A DNA stretch of 64,000 nt from Acholoe squamosa (GCA_949317995.1 OX439050.1:52949777-53013776), one strand, 5' to 3'. Shown: positions 44,920 to 57,004, counted from the stretch's first letter. Program-made: numbers and translations. The notes: generated from the sequence alone by a model not told the origin.

Positions 44920-46100
44920 TCAGCCAGCAATGCACTCTCATTAAGTAGGGGTAGAACATGGGTGCAGTAAAATTGATAAGGTGGAGGGGGAAGGCTGTGG
45001 GAGACATTTGTATTCATGGTGGATAGCCAGGAGTGAGAGAGTTAGCGTTAGGGTGGTTATATTCGCTATTTAATGCCCTTAGTAATACTGGCACCTATCT
45101 TATGGGATCGAAAGCACTGGATGAGTGTGGAAACCCTGGGATAGGGTACCAGTGACATGGTGACCGGGCAGATGAGGACAAGACACTGGGACAGATATTG
45201 TCGAAAATATTGAGGCAAAGAAGGAGGTAATGTGGTTCTGGAGGCATGGGTCAATGAAACATTAGCCAGAAAAGGTTGACAATAGTGAATAGTGAAGGCA
45301 AAGGAGACAGCTCGGACAACTGGGTTTGGGTAAACGCAACTTAGACAGGGATTGGTGAATCAAAATACAGTAAAAATAAACACACAAAAAGGAGAGATGG
45401 TATTAAGAGGGACAAAATGGACTGAAATGTGACTGAACAAGTGTAAGGAATTGCTCAAGCTCATGGATCAGATGACAGAAAGATAACGGAGAATAGATAT
45501 GACACAGATACATACAGACGAAGTAACAATATAAACTTCTCAGTGTTAGTATCGAAGGGGATATTGAAAAGATTTGTGAAACAAGAAAAAGAATTGCCAC
45601 TAAATTTACAATAGCCAGCCAGCAGATAATGAACTAATACAATCCCCTGACTCCAGACTCAGTCGGTAATGACAATTACTGTTCTTCTGTTTGAACAACC
45701 TTGCTGATTTTGACTGGGGGGATTGAAGACGGTGTTTATATAAAATTAATGTTCATTGACTGAGAGGAAACTTGACAAACTTTATAAATATCGCTGATAA
45801 AGGAAATACCCTACTGTGACTTTCTGTGCAGGAGCCTCAGAGTGTAACAAAGTGTTGATGAGTTTGAGTTTTAAACAAGCTTATTGGCCAATAGTATCAT
45901 ATCACATTAAAGCTTTTATAACAATTGGCCAGTTAGTGAATAATACAACATAATACAGGCATATTACCATGGTTATCATTCAGTGCTATGATCTCATTTG
46001 TGTCAACCGGTAAGCATGATGACAAGTCTTTTCCTCCTCCAGTCTGACACTACAAGAAAAGGGATTATCAGTCACTCCTCTCACATATAACAGCAGAAGA
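44920..46100. repeat. Old direct duplication, copy 1
   Basis: Two blocks recur in the same order further right. 44930-45110 (around TTCATGGTGGATAGCCAG and CTATTTAATGCCC) matches 46550-46710. 45985-46100 (GCTATGATCTCATTTGTGTC onwards) matches 48321-48442. Identity is clearly lower than in the 5-kb duplication at the left end. Confidence 0.65.
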
Positions 46101-46544
46101 TAAGACATACCTCCTGCAAGGCGCCTTATCCTTGCAAAACTTGCTGATCACAAAGCAGTATATCAAAGTTAGATTGGAGAAGTCTATGCTCTTTAAGCCT
46201 CCCTATCAAAATGATGAAGTTCCAGGACAGGCCATCATCGTTCAGGAATTTACACTAACCGTTTTTTTCCAGTTTCTTCCCCCCTACACAAATATTTCGG
46301 TGTCTCACTCTGGCTCTCCATTGTTACAAAACTACATTCTAGAGTGGGACGAAAATAGGTCTGTATAATTATATTGGTATCAAAATGGTAGATTCTTCAC
46401 TCGAAAACTCCTTGGAAGTGGTGCCCTTTTTAAAGCACCTTTGATGAAGATGGTGTTCTTTTGCAAAGGGAGTGCAGGGACTTGACTTATCCCCTTCCCC
46501 TATATATATACCAATAGTAAAATAGAAGGCAGGGGTTTGGAGTG

Positions 46545-48442
46545 CACTGCCACTGAGTAAGGGTAGGACATGGGTGCTGAAGAAGTGATAAGGTAGTAGG
46601 GTAGGTAGCTGATGGCATTAGTATTCATGGCGAGCTGCCAGGGGTGAAAGTGTTAGGGTGAGGGTGGTTAGGTTCACTATTTAATGCCCCCTGTAACGCG
46701 GCCGCCTATCTGCAGAGGATCTGTCCACTATTGCTTGATGGGATGGGATTGTGAGTAGGGGATGATGGTGGGAATCCTGTGGATGGGGTTAGGGAAATTG
46801 TTCAAGTGAGAGGAAATGGTGGCATGTGAGGATTTAAAAAAAAAGACATGTGTTTTTAGAAAGGTAAGTAATTTGTGTTAAGGGAAGGGAACTGACAAAA
46901 AGGAAGAAAGCGCGGGACAGTCAACAGTGCTGTAATCAATTGACAAAATAGTATGTATGGAGAGATAGATTATGCGAATGGTAAAGAAAACAATAGAGAG
47001 AGAGTGGTCAGAACTGGGGAAGAGAAATGGTATGAATTACTGTAAAAGAGGAGACAGTTGAACGAGACAGTAGACAGGTAAGTGTAAAGGAATAATTGGG
47101 TGGGATTCCAGATAGGTGGGGAAAAAGGACAGGTACAAGAGGGAAAGTCTGAGGGGAAATCTAACACTAACACGCAGAGGCGTAGGAAGCAAATCTTCAT
47201 TGGGGGGGGGCCCGGCAAGGGCACCATCGCGACCACCTTGAATTGTCGGCTGATGCGTGATGGTGTCTATATAATGCATATATAGAATTCATATAGAAAA
47301 GTAACTTTTGGATCTGACTTTAGGCTCAGACCCCCATTTTCCCTATGACATCACCATAATAATCTAATTTGAGATGTAAAGTTTTAGCTTCTTTTCCATT
47401 GTGTTTATGAGTTCTTGGAAAATATTGGGGGGCCCAGACATACTCAGGCCCCACCTCCTTCATGATTGGGGGGGCCCAGGCCCCCCTGGCCCCCCTTTTC
47501 CTACGCCCCTGACACGTATATACATTTGAAGTTGAAACATGGAGGTACAGGCTAGTATACTATTGTGAAAAGTCTGTAGGAGACAGGAGAGGGACAGAGC
47601 ATCCATAGATCCTGGAATATCCATCAGATAATGATTTAGTAGTCCTTCCCTGCAGTATTGTTGGTATTGTTATAGTGTTACGTCATTCTTGTCAGGGAAA
47701 AATTTGGCTGGTATTGATTTGAAGGAATTGACGAAGGTAATTATGAATAATAATAAAAGACAATCCTGGCTCTTTGACAAGTCACTTCTATTCAGGAACA
47801 ATTTTGAGAGCCGGTACATTCTGTGTAGATTCCCTATCTTTACCTTTTCCTCAATGTTGCCAATATTCATGGGGATGTGTCCTCCAATGACCATTTTAAC
47901 ATTTTATCCTCAAATAGATCTACTCCCGAAAGTTCCGAATTTGGATTTTATCGCATTTCAGAGCATCTTCCTAGACTGCCAAAACTAGGCTTATTAACCT
48001 AGATACCATAAAACCCCATGTATAAGGTTTGGCTTATTTGCTAGGATGGACCTCATGTGTGTCGGCAAAAGTTGGGTGTCTGTCTTATGGGCAGAGATAA
48101 ACTGGATTAAATCTAGACTAAAATTTTCATAATCTAGCCTCGGGTGCACCTTCTAGAATGTACCTGCAACTCAGGGTGCATCTTATACGTGAGGTACACC
48201 TTATACGCGAGGTATTTCTGTAAGCAGCAAAATCTGTATATAAATAGGAATAAAATATAACGGAAACACCCTTTGCTGACATTCATAGCATTTCTCTGTC
48301 TGTGATAAAGTGTTGATAGCATGCTATGATCTCATTTGTGTCAACAAGTAAGCATGATGACAAGTCTTTCCCTCCTTCAGTCTGACACTACAAGGAAAGG
48401 GGATATCAGTCAGGACTACCTCTTCTCACACATACCAGCAGA
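46545..48442. repeat. Old direct duplication, copy 2 (enlarged by insertions)
   Basis: Contains the counterparts of the two blocks of copy 1. The spacing between them is about 600-700 bp larger, partly explained by the hAT-like MITE at 47175-47511. Confidence 0.6.
47175..47511. mobile_element. hAT-like MITE with CAGAGGCGTAGG ends
   Basis: CAGAGGCGTAGGAAGC at the left and TTCCTACGCCCCTG at the right are inverse. The flanks share ACACG on both sides (47170-47174 and 47512-47516). The termini look like hAT CAGNGGCG ends, although hAT usually makes 8-bp duplications. The interior is non-coding with G- and C-runs. Confidence 0.7.
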
Positions 48443-48656
48443 AAAAAAAACACACAGACCATAAAGGGTATGATCTCTTTATATTATGGCAGATACGATT
48501 GTTACTATAGATTAGTACTAGAACAGCCATATTCCATGGGGGCATGGAATACAATATGCTTGTATTCAATGGGGTCCGCCATCTTGGATTTTGAATGGAG
48601 CTGAGCTGTTTTTCTTTATCTAAAAGCAAATTAACCCCATAGGCCATGATATAAAT

Positions 48657-48784
48657 GCAAATGTCCACACCCATGGAACAATTTTGCATAGCATTCACCT
48701 CATATTCAACGACGCCTCATAGGGCTTCGTTGAATACGGACAGCCTCACCTTGGTGAATACACCATGGTCGTGGACATTTGTTT
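48657..48784. other. Foldback with CAAATGTCCAC arms
   Basis: CAAATGTCCACACCCATGG near 48658 faces ACCATGGTCGTGGACATTTG ending at about 48782, with a second inverted pair (TTCAACGACGCCTCATAGGG / CTTCGTTGAATA) between them. Probably a degraded MITE. Confidence 0.5.
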
Positions 48785-49419
48785 ATGTATCTGCTGTCTT
48801 TGATGCTCAAAGATAAAGTTTACCTTCATTAGGAGAGAGTTTGTCTCCTCAGTGGGAGATAATCTCTAGTAGGTTTCGGCCAATATTGTCATTTGAGAAG
48901 AACTTATACTGGTGTTGCTGCTCAATTTCTCATTTGAAATGGGTAATAATGTAAAGCACCACGGCTTGATATACTATCATGAAATAATGAAATAATAGGT
49001 TGAATTACTGCTAGCTAATGTTCCATTCAGTTATGAGACACTGCCAAACAATGTGTATCAGATCATACTGACCAGAGACGTGACTGTAGTTTTGTTGGAT
49101 TTTTACTCGTGTGCATGTACAGCCATATTTACTTAAAACCAAGGAATATCTATGAGAACTGCCTGTACCAGCAAATACCAAAAAAACATTGTGGGTATCG
49201 TAAGTCAAAGTTAACTCATCACCTGCGAAAACATATTGCTAGTATTCATTCTTAGCTGGTACTATATAACATATGGAATTGTGACATGAAAATAACTTAT
49301 TTTATACTATCTGCTGGCTTTGTCCACACATATTAACACTCGCTCCCAGTGGACTGCAATCTCCCAACCCATTGAAAAAAACTACCCTATATAACTTTTA
49401 CAAAGACAATAATATTGGC

Positions 49420-49480
49420 ATGTACTGGGAAAAGAGTCTGCATTAAGCCCCGTTTTCGCAGATCGTGTCACAAAGGAGGT
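49420..49480. mobile_element. Short foldback, degraded relative of 57466-57540
   Basis: GGCATGTACTGGGAAAAG... CCCCGTTTTCGCAGATCGTGTCACAAA shares both arms with the better-preserved copy at 57466-57540. Confidence 0.55.
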
Positions 49481-49587
49481 GTGGTCTAGAATGACCACCA
49501 ATATTACCATTTTATACACGAATCTAACCCCTCTCCATCTTCTACATCACTCATACCCCAGTTGTCATGACTACGGCGTCCTCTAAC

Positions 49588-49645
49588 GGTCACGTGGGCA
49601 GGCTATTTGTCACGTGACATGACCAGTTTGATCACGTGACACGTC
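49588..49645. promoter_or_regulatory. Cluster of three CACGTG E-boxes
   Basis: CACGTG at 49591, 49611 and 49633, the last two as the perfect 10-bp palindrome GTCACGTGAC. This arrangement recalls USF/TFE-type promoter elements. No transcript start can be assigned. Confidence 0.4.
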
Positions 49646-50074
49646 CAAAAGGGGACGCCCTCTTGGCTAGAATGACTGAACTGGAAACGGTAGATCTGTA
49701 GGAAAGAGGACCGATATATTTTAAGCAGGTTTATCCTGGTGTATGGAGATGGGGTACTCTAACGCTTGAAGCTGAAAATCTGAATGAGAATAAAGTTCTG
49801 ATCGGGCTCACTGTACTATTAGCAAATGGTAGTCAGTATGCACCAACATGCACAAAAAAAAATGACATTTGAATTAAAAGATTAGGACTGCAGAACTGTA
49901 ATAATTACCTGATGGTGTGCAACTTCTATCTGTGTAAATGACCGCTAACTGCAATATTGCAGATAGAGGCTGACCATCCAACCTCTATCTGTGTAAAACT
50001 GACGTTATCTGCACCAAATTAACCCAGCAAATTGTCGTGACTCCTCGTCAACCTGTGTGAAGTGGCTCACACAT

Positions 50075-50717
50075 GTCGCTAGATGGAACACAACGTCGCT
50101 ATAGCACAAGATCACCAGGAATAGCAATGGTGGTGATCACATGGCCTCACCTCAGATGGCGAGGATGGTGATCACTCAGACTCACCAGGGATGGCGACGC
50201 GGGTGATCACTCCCCTCGCTAGATGAAACATGCACCTTGTCATAGCACATGTTCACCAGGGATGGCGAGGATCGTGATCACTCATCCTCACCAGGGATGG
50301 CGACATGAGTGATCACTCACTTCGCTAGATGAGACGCACACCACGTCATAATGCACATTCACCACGGATGGCAAGGATTGTGATCAGTCACCTCGCTAGA
50401 TAAAACGTGTACCTCGTGATAGCACAGGTTCACCACAGATGGTGAGGATCTTGATCACCCACACTCACCAGGGATGGCGACACGAGTGATCACTCACCTC
50501 ACTAGATGAAATGCACACCATGCCATAGCGCATGTTCACCATGGTTGGCGAGGATCGTGATGACTCACACTCACCAGGGATGGCAAGGCGGTTGATCACT
50601 CACCTCGCTAGATGAAACGTGCACCACGTCATAGCGCAGGTTCACCATGGATGGCGAGAGTGGTGATCACTCAGACTCACCAGTGATGGCGACGCTGGTG
50701 ATCACTCACCTTGTTAG
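50075..50717. repeat. Tandem array of ~106-bp units (TCACCAGGGATGGCGA)
   Basis: GATGGCGA-type marks recur at 50155, 50261 and 50367, and at 50190 and 50296, a period of 106 bp. One unit is shortened to 71 bp. Each unit contains two half-repeats ending in GTGATCACTCA. Six or so units. Confidence 0.85.
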
Positions 50718-51089
50718 ATGAAAAGCTCATGATCATCGACATTGGTAATCATGCAGCCTCACATCTGCCAGATCAAAGTATGTTTTGCCAAAGAAGGTAT
50801 TGCCATATGTATCTTCCCTCTAACCACAGACATGGTGTTCATGTTGATATTTCTCTATGTATTTTTCCTGTAACCAGAGAAAAGGTGTTTATGGATAGTT
50901 GCTTTCATTTTAGAGATACCTCTATCTAAATTCAATTGATATTCTCTCTATATAATCTTGTTTGATTCAACTCTGAAGTATTACATGGAAATCAGTGTAA
51001 AACAAAGCACATTTGATACGTATGGGACTTATACTTCATGCCCACACTTCCTAGATAGGCTACATGTTGAACAGTGGTGCTGTCTCAAC

Positions 51090-51620
51090 AACTTTGGCAA
51101 TGGTGGTGATAAGTTACCACTGTGAGTGAGAGTGAGTGACAGATGATGCAATCCTCAGAGAGCATTGACTTGGAGTGACACAAATTCACGTATTGAGTGA
51201 GACCAATGTTGGCAATGGTGGTGATAAGTTGCCATTTTGAGAGAAGACTAACTAGGAGTGATACAAACTCAGGCAGTTAGTGAGAGCCATGTGGCAATGC
51301 AGGTGAAAAGTTGCCATTCTGAATGAGAGTTGACAAACAGTGGCACATATTGACGGAGTGGGTCAGATCCATGTTGGCGATGGTTGGGATAAGCCACCAT
51401 TCTGACTGAGAGTTGACAGGCAGTGGCACATACTCACGCAGTGAGTTAGATCCATGTTGGCGATGGTGGTGATAAGTCACGATGCTTTGTGAGGGATGAC
51501 AAGGGATGGCACATACTCACGCAGTGAGTGAGATCATGTTGGCGACTGTTGTGATAAATCGCCATGCCATGTGAGACTGACACACAGTGGCAAAAGATGA
51601 CACAGTGAGTTATCACTCAG
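51090..51620. repeat. Tandem array of ~83-bp units (TTGGCGATGGTGGTGATAAG)
   Basis: The mark TTGGC(A/G)ATGGTGGTGATAAG recurs at 51094, 51209, 51291, 51374, 51457 and 51539, giving a period of 82-83 bp apart from one longer unit. Confidence 0.85.
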
Positions 51621-51835
51621 AAAGGAGTCACCATTGATAACCAATCATGGCAACAGATAACGACAAATTGCTGGGAAGTGTAGAAAACAGCTGTTATCTG
51701 CATCAAGGGGAAATCAAATTTCCCCTTACACTAACTGCATCAACATACACTAACTGCTGTATTGGCATCAAAACATGTCTCATTTAAACGGAATGAGTGG
51801 AGAGAGGGAGTGATTGTGTGAAGGGACCGACTGAC

Positions 51836-52400
51836 TAATTTTGGCCAACCGGCCGAATTTTGGCCCACCTGACCAAATTTTGGCCCACCTGACCGATTTT
51901 CGGCTCACCTGACTGACCGATTTTTGGCCCACCTGACTAACCGATTTTTGACCGACCACCCAATTTTTGGCCCACCGACCGCCCCATTTTTTGGTCCACA
52001 GAACAACTTTTGGCGGACCGACCAATTTTCAGCCGACCAATTTGGCCCATCTGACCAACCAATTTATGGCCAACTGACCAATTTTTAACCAACCGACCAA
52101 CTTCTGGCCGACCGACCAACTTTTGGCCCACCAACCAATTTTTGGCCCACCGGCTGACCGATTGTTGGCCCACCAACCGACCGATTGTTGGTCCACCGAC
52201 TGACTTTTAGCGGACCAACCGACTTTTGGCCCACCAACCAATTTTTGGCCCACCTGACCAACTAATTTTTGGTCCACCTGACTGACCGATTTTTTGCCAA
52301 CCCACCGACTGATTGTTGACCGACTGACCGACCGATATTTGACCAACTGACTGACTTGATGAAAGTTGGCCTACTTTAACTCACTTTGACCATATTTGAT
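51836..52400. repeat. Short-period array of TTTTTGGCCCACCTGACC units
   Basis: Many imperfect copies of a 16-25-bp unit around AATTTTTGGCCCACCGACCG. Long minus-strand frames across it (Trp, Val, Gly, Lys and Ser only) are a by-product of the repeat. Confidence 0.85.
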
Positions 52401-52439
52401 TTTTGACCTATTTGACCTGATCCACATTGCTTTAGCTAT

Positions 52440-52830
52440 TCGGTGTGGGAACCAGTAGCTATTTTATATGGGAACCAGCAGCTACCTGATATGGGTACCA
52501 GCAGATACTGTATGTGGGAACCAGCAGGTAGTGTTGCAGGAACAGGGAACTAATGGGTGTGGGAACCAGCAGCTACTGGATGTGGGAACCAGAAGCTACT
52601 GTATATGGGAACCAGCAGGTACTGGGTGTAGGAACCAGTAACTAATGTGTATGTGAACCCGCAGGTTCTGGGTGTGGGAACCAGCAGCTACTTGGTATGG
52701 GATCCAGTACCGGTAGCTAATTGGTGTGGAACCACCAGTTACAGTGTGTGGGGAACACCAGTGACTGAATGCTGGGACCTGCAGCTAGTTGGTGTGGAAC
52801 CATCAATTATTGTGTGTGAGAACTGATAAC
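52440..52830. repeat. 23-bp tandem repeat (GGGAACCAGCAGCTACTGG)
   Basis: About 16 imperfect copies of a 23-bp unit of the form GGGAACCAGCAGCTACTGGATGT. Confidence 0.85.
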
Positions 52831-53359
52831 TACCTAGTATAGATCTGCTGGTTTAGATTTTTTTTCATATAGCAAGATAAAGAGTACACCATGCAATGCT
52901 AAAAGATACCCTTCTGGGTGACATCATTCATGGATCGGCCCTTATTTTTATGCTCTTTTTATACTTATCCCAAAAACTCTAGTTACACTTTGTATACAAG
53001 GTTATTTTGGTATCTTTGAAAACCTTTATGTAGATAGCGTTTTTACACAGATAGTGGTTGGATGTGCCATTGCATGGCAATGGGGATGATTCTGCAGATA
53101 GTGTTTGTTTCTACAGATAGTGGTTGGATGGTTGATGCAGATAGCATTTTTTTAGACAGATAGAGGTTGGATGGTCAGCCTCTATCTGCAGTACTACAGA
53201 TAGCGGTTGTAGTACTGCAGATAGCGGTTGTTTACACAGATAGCAGTTGTACATATGGCCCCAGCTATTTCAGCCTTCAATGACTAGCCGATGACTAAAA
53301 TTAGTTTCAAGATAAGGCCAGTATCATGATTCATATTGGATATTGGTTGAAATTTAAAT

Positions 53360-53570
53360 GTCGCCTGCAGTCTTGACCACTTCCGGTGTGTTAAATGACG
53401 TAACTGCGTCCTACTGGTCAGAGCCTCCTGGTGAGAGCAGGAGGAAGTAGCCATAATTTACACTAATAGCAAAGCGATGCTGCGGCCGCGTCGCCATGAC
53501 AATCCCAGAGCTGTCATTGGCCGCCATTTTATGTCTCAATAAAAGTCGTCTGCTTCCCTTCATGGCCGCC
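53360..53570. promoter_or_regulatory. Candidate promoter: ETS, CRE half-site and YY1-like motifs
   Basis: A CpG-richer island holds CCACTTCCGG (ETS), TGACGTAA (CRE-like) and, on the minus strand, AAAATGGCGGC (YY1-like, in the orientation found just after transcription starts). On the minus strand a frame opens at ATGGCGGCC but ends after 39 codons and lacks a signal peptide. It could be the promoter of the minus-strand receptor gene 25 kb away, but no exon links them. Confidence 0.3.
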
Positions 53571-54459
53571 CCCAAATTACCCTGCTTTTTCCCTGCGAAA
53601 TTCAGCGTGAAGGTTGTCGGCATTTGGATCCATGTTAGGGTAGGGGTGTTTGAGGGTACTTGAATCCTTAGGGCCTGGGGACCTCGGTGAATCTGTTTAA
53701 AGATGGATGGCATTGCATCCCTGGGACAACAAGGTTTGAACAACAAGTTCTGGATGATTGAAGTACTTGGTTTCCAAAATATGTGATCGGAAAGGCTTCG
53801 AAATTCACCAGAGATCATTTTCATAGCATTGGTAGTGTAAAATTTGACTGATCATATCAAATCAATGCTTGCGAAAATTCCAATGATCAGTATAACACAT
53901 CTAATGCGCTATCATGGTGAAAAGGTAGTATTGTTTACTTTGCATTTCTTGAATGCTTGATATGGGTATTTAGGGGATGCTCTCCGTTTTATTACATCCA
54001 ATCTATCTCTCTGCTTTCCAAACAGTCCATGACGACCATATTGGTTTTCGATGCCAGGACCCGCGTGCACTCTACTTGACAAAAAGAGCTTTATGTGACC
54101 AGGGTCTGCTCTAGCTCCTGTTTCATCATTAATCTAATTGTCGGCTGCTTCCCTGTTAGATGTTTAGATCAATAGCACTGACATCCATCCGCCAACATGG
54201 ACACGTGCACCGGGCGCAGCCATCTTGGCTGGCCGATCAAAGGCTAGTCCCGCAGCCAACACTGCAACAGTCCCGCACTGAATAAGCAGACTACCTCTGA
54301 TTGGCACAAAATCAATCCGCGTGACATGACGTCAAGATCACGTTCATCACGAGATTGTTAGTGTTAGCAATGTTTCCCTTTGGCTTTGCCTCGTGAAATC
54401 CACAAAACCAAAAAAGGGGATTTAGATAAGCAATGTCCCTAGCATGCTTGGCTCCATTT
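53571..54459. other. Stretch without a recognised gene
   Basis: Contains a YY1-like GCCATCTTGGCTGGC near 54220 and TGACGTCA near 54329. No exon was seen. Confidence 0.35.
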
Positions 54460-54970
54460 AAAGGGAAACAGCAACTTACTTTCATGATACCATATTTTGA
54501 TAGCCTTTTTATGAAATCAAAAGAATCTGGCATAGTCAGTATGGTATGTATCACTACAGAGGAGAGCAGCAGGTTTATGTGATGCATCTGATGACGTCAC
54601 GATTGAGCTAGATGCATCAGTTGTTGCATTGTTTATGCATTGAGGGTATGACAATTAAAATAATAAATTATACACATTTATAATCTTATACCAGAAGCTC
54701 CTGTAGGGCTACCTTGTAATAAATCTCAAAGGAAATAGAAAAAGCTGTGCCAGTAAAATGCTACCAACAGTATCTGATTGTATGCTAGCAGTGCTGTGCA
54801 AGCATTACATGGGTGCATTTAGCCCAATCGTGACGTCATCAGATGCATCACATAAACCTGCTGCTCTCCTCTATTGTGATGCATATTTTAATAAATATGC
54901 CAGATTCTTTTTATTTCATAGAAAGACTATCAAAATATGATGTTGTGAATGTAGGGTGCTGTTTTCCTTT
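54460..54970. mobile_element. Foldback element with two ~155-bp inverted arms bearing CRE sites
   Basis: The left arm (54460-54614) and right arm (54816-54970) are inverse complements with about 20% mismatches. They start with AAAGGGAAACAGCA and end inward with GATGACGTCACGATTG, so each arm carries a perfect CRE (TGACGTCA). The 200-bp spacer is non-coding. It is an old foldback transposon or MITE. Confidence 0.8.
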
Positions 54971-55551
54971 AGATGAGTTTGCAATGTTTTTGTGGTAACT
55001 GCAAATATTTGGGATTTTCACCCCAATGAGCTGATATTCTTCACCGATGAAAAATGTGAAATATTGAAATTTATGCATGATATTTGTTCCTCAGAGACGG
55101 GATGGAGAGAGTGTGTAGGTCTGGGAGGGGGCAGAGGTACCTGGGTCCTAAACACTCTGAAAATTAAACAATAGACTCAAACAAAGCCCACAAAGGAAAA
55201 CCTCTGAATTCAGCCAAATGGAATCGGTTTCATAAGAAGGACGGCTCCTCAAAACCCAGCAAGGTTTGAAATTGCAAATTTCGTGTTTCATTAAAATCTC
55301 AAAGTCGGGGATCCAGGGTTGACAAGTCTAAGATGACGACTGGATCCCCCCACCAATGAGAGGGTGCTAGAAAAAGTTGTTAGCATGGATGCCCACCCCC
55401 AAGGGAGATCCACATTGGATGTTTTTGGTGGAGGGTGCCAATGTTTGAGCATCTCATGAATGTTGTAAGGTTAGACAAGGAAATAGTGTGCCCTCTTCCC
55501 CTCCTCCCCTGTCCGCTCACGGTGTCTTCTCCTTGCTCTGACTGCCTACAA
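54971..55551. other. Short non-coding stretch
   Basis: Nothing recognised. Confidence 0.4.
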
Positions 55552-55735
55552 TCTTCCTGTCTCTATTTCTTTCTCTCTCTGTCTATGTCTGTCTATGTAT
55601 GTCTGTCTCTGTCTGTCTGTCTGTCTCTATCTGTCTATGTCTGTCTGTCTTTGTCTCTATCTCTCTGTCTCTGTCTCTGTCTGTCTCTCTCTGTATCTCT
55701 CTCTCTCTCTCTGTATCTCTCTCTGTGTCTTTTCT
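55552..55735 (+). repeat. Pyrimidine-rich (TCTG)n / (TC)n simple repeat
   Basis: Imperfect TCTG and TC units over about 180 bp, directly before the TA repeat. Confidence 0.9.
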
Positions 55736-55745
55736 CTTGCATTGA

Positions 55746-55749
<4 letters not shown>

Positions 55750-55806
<57 letters not shown>
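55750..55806 (+). repeat. (TA)n microsatellite
   Basis: About 28 TA units, able to form a cruciform. Confidence 0.95.
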
Positions 55807-55810
<4 letters not shown>

Positions 55811-56504
55811 TCAGTCTGATAGGGAGTAACAGATTCCTCGGCATGAATTAACATGAAACATGCACTGTTGAACACGAGCTCCATCACCCCCATATTCATA
55901 TTTCAAGTGCAGTTCCTTTCACTTTTCAATTCCCTACTAGCCTGGTTGCTTTGAAAGACTCGGTGGGAAGAACCGGTGCTGTTTTACATTGCTGATCATT
56001 TATTTTGCTCTCCAATTCCAAGTAGATGAAGAGTGATCGTGTTGCCCAACGAGTGTTTTAATTAAAAAGGGAATGATTAGCATGTCAGAATTGACTAATT
56101 CTTTATGGCTGATTGCTGGCGAGAGATGGCCTCCTAAGTCATGTTCTTTGAGCTAAAATGATGATTGGTAGCCAAATTTATTATTCTAATATAGCTTTTT
56201 ACTGGGAAATAGGTGAATAAATTCAAATGAAAACCAGTCAGATTCTATGAATGAGAGATCTGTCTGACAGATTTATTACCTTGATTTGGAATTTGAATGA
56301 GCATAACATGTTCTATATATGCAAACCAATTCAGACAGCAATTTTACATGCTTGGGGAATTTGCATTGGAATGATATTAATGTCAAACAAATCGATCAAA
56401 TGGATTAATAGTTCAGATGTTCCCGAAATTTACAACTATTTTGGTTTGTGGTAGACTGGGCAAAGGGCAAGTAGAACAAGAAATTGTCGCATTGCATTTA
56501 GCCT

Positions 56505-56705
56505 TGAAGGACTGAATGGCAAATCTGTCATGATACATGGATTACTACGACTGTTTGCATGCATCATGCCTAGCCCTCCAGGGTTGATACACTCCTCGTG
56601 CATCAGTACATTATTGGTTAGTACAGTAATGATGCACCAATGAGCACTTCATTGGTGCATCATGAAGACCAAGGAACCTGGACCTGGAGGCATCGTGCGG
56701 CCCAA
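56505..56705. mobile_element. Diverged multi-palindrome foldback element
   Basis: Carries the CATGATGCACCAATGAGCACTTCATTGGTGCATCATG core of the 36841 family (two inverse blocks back to back), with eroded ends (CCTTGAAGGACTGA). Confidence 0.65.
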
Positions 56706-57004
56706 AATGTATTGAACCTCAACCAAAATATTAAGCGTGGCTCGTGACTAGAACGGTTTCACTTTCATAAAGATGGAAATGCATTCAAAATCAATAGCTC
56801 AAGAGTGGTTGAAGCCTTTGTTTTATGTGCGGTGATTTAAAATAGAGGCACAACCCTTAAACGGCACCATAATAAAGCTCCTTCCCTATTTTGTTGACGT
56901 GTTAAAAGTAAAAACCATAAAGTTAAAAAACTCTGCTGACTGAATAATTTTCCCATCAGGGAGGATCCCAGGGCCCAGAATCGCGTGCGATCTCGTCATC
57001 TGTC

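Larger units (their letters stand above)
49916..53253. mobile_element. 3.3-kb non-autonomous element with inverted ends and four internal tandem-repeat arrays
   Basis: Both ends share about 100 bp in inverted orientation. They contain ACACAGATAGAGGTTGGATG and TCAGCCTCTATCTGCA and finish in TTACACAGATAG(A/C)AGTTG(C/T)ACA. The right end adds extra tandem TACAGATAGCGGTTG blocks (subterminal repeats). Between the ends are four unrelated arrays: about 106-bp units (50075-50717), about 83-bp units (51090-51620), a TTTTGGCCCACC array (51836-52400) and 23-bp units (52440-52830). There is no transposase-like frame. Superfamily unknown; no clear target duplication was found. Confidence 0.75.

Noticed and set aside
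51937-52346. Long minus-strand open frames of Trp/Val/Gly/Lys/Ser repeats
   Set aside because: They are by-products of the short-period tandem repeat at 51836-52400; all frames across it are open because the unit lacks stops.
53411-53824. 137-codon minus-strand frame as a gene
   Set aside because: No family resemblance, no signal peptide, and the frame spans promoter-like motifs. It is kept only as a promoter candidate.
55435-55899. Long open frames rich in Leu/Ser/Cys and Ile/Tyr on both strands
   Set aside because: Simple (TCTG)n and (TA)n repeats; no gene.
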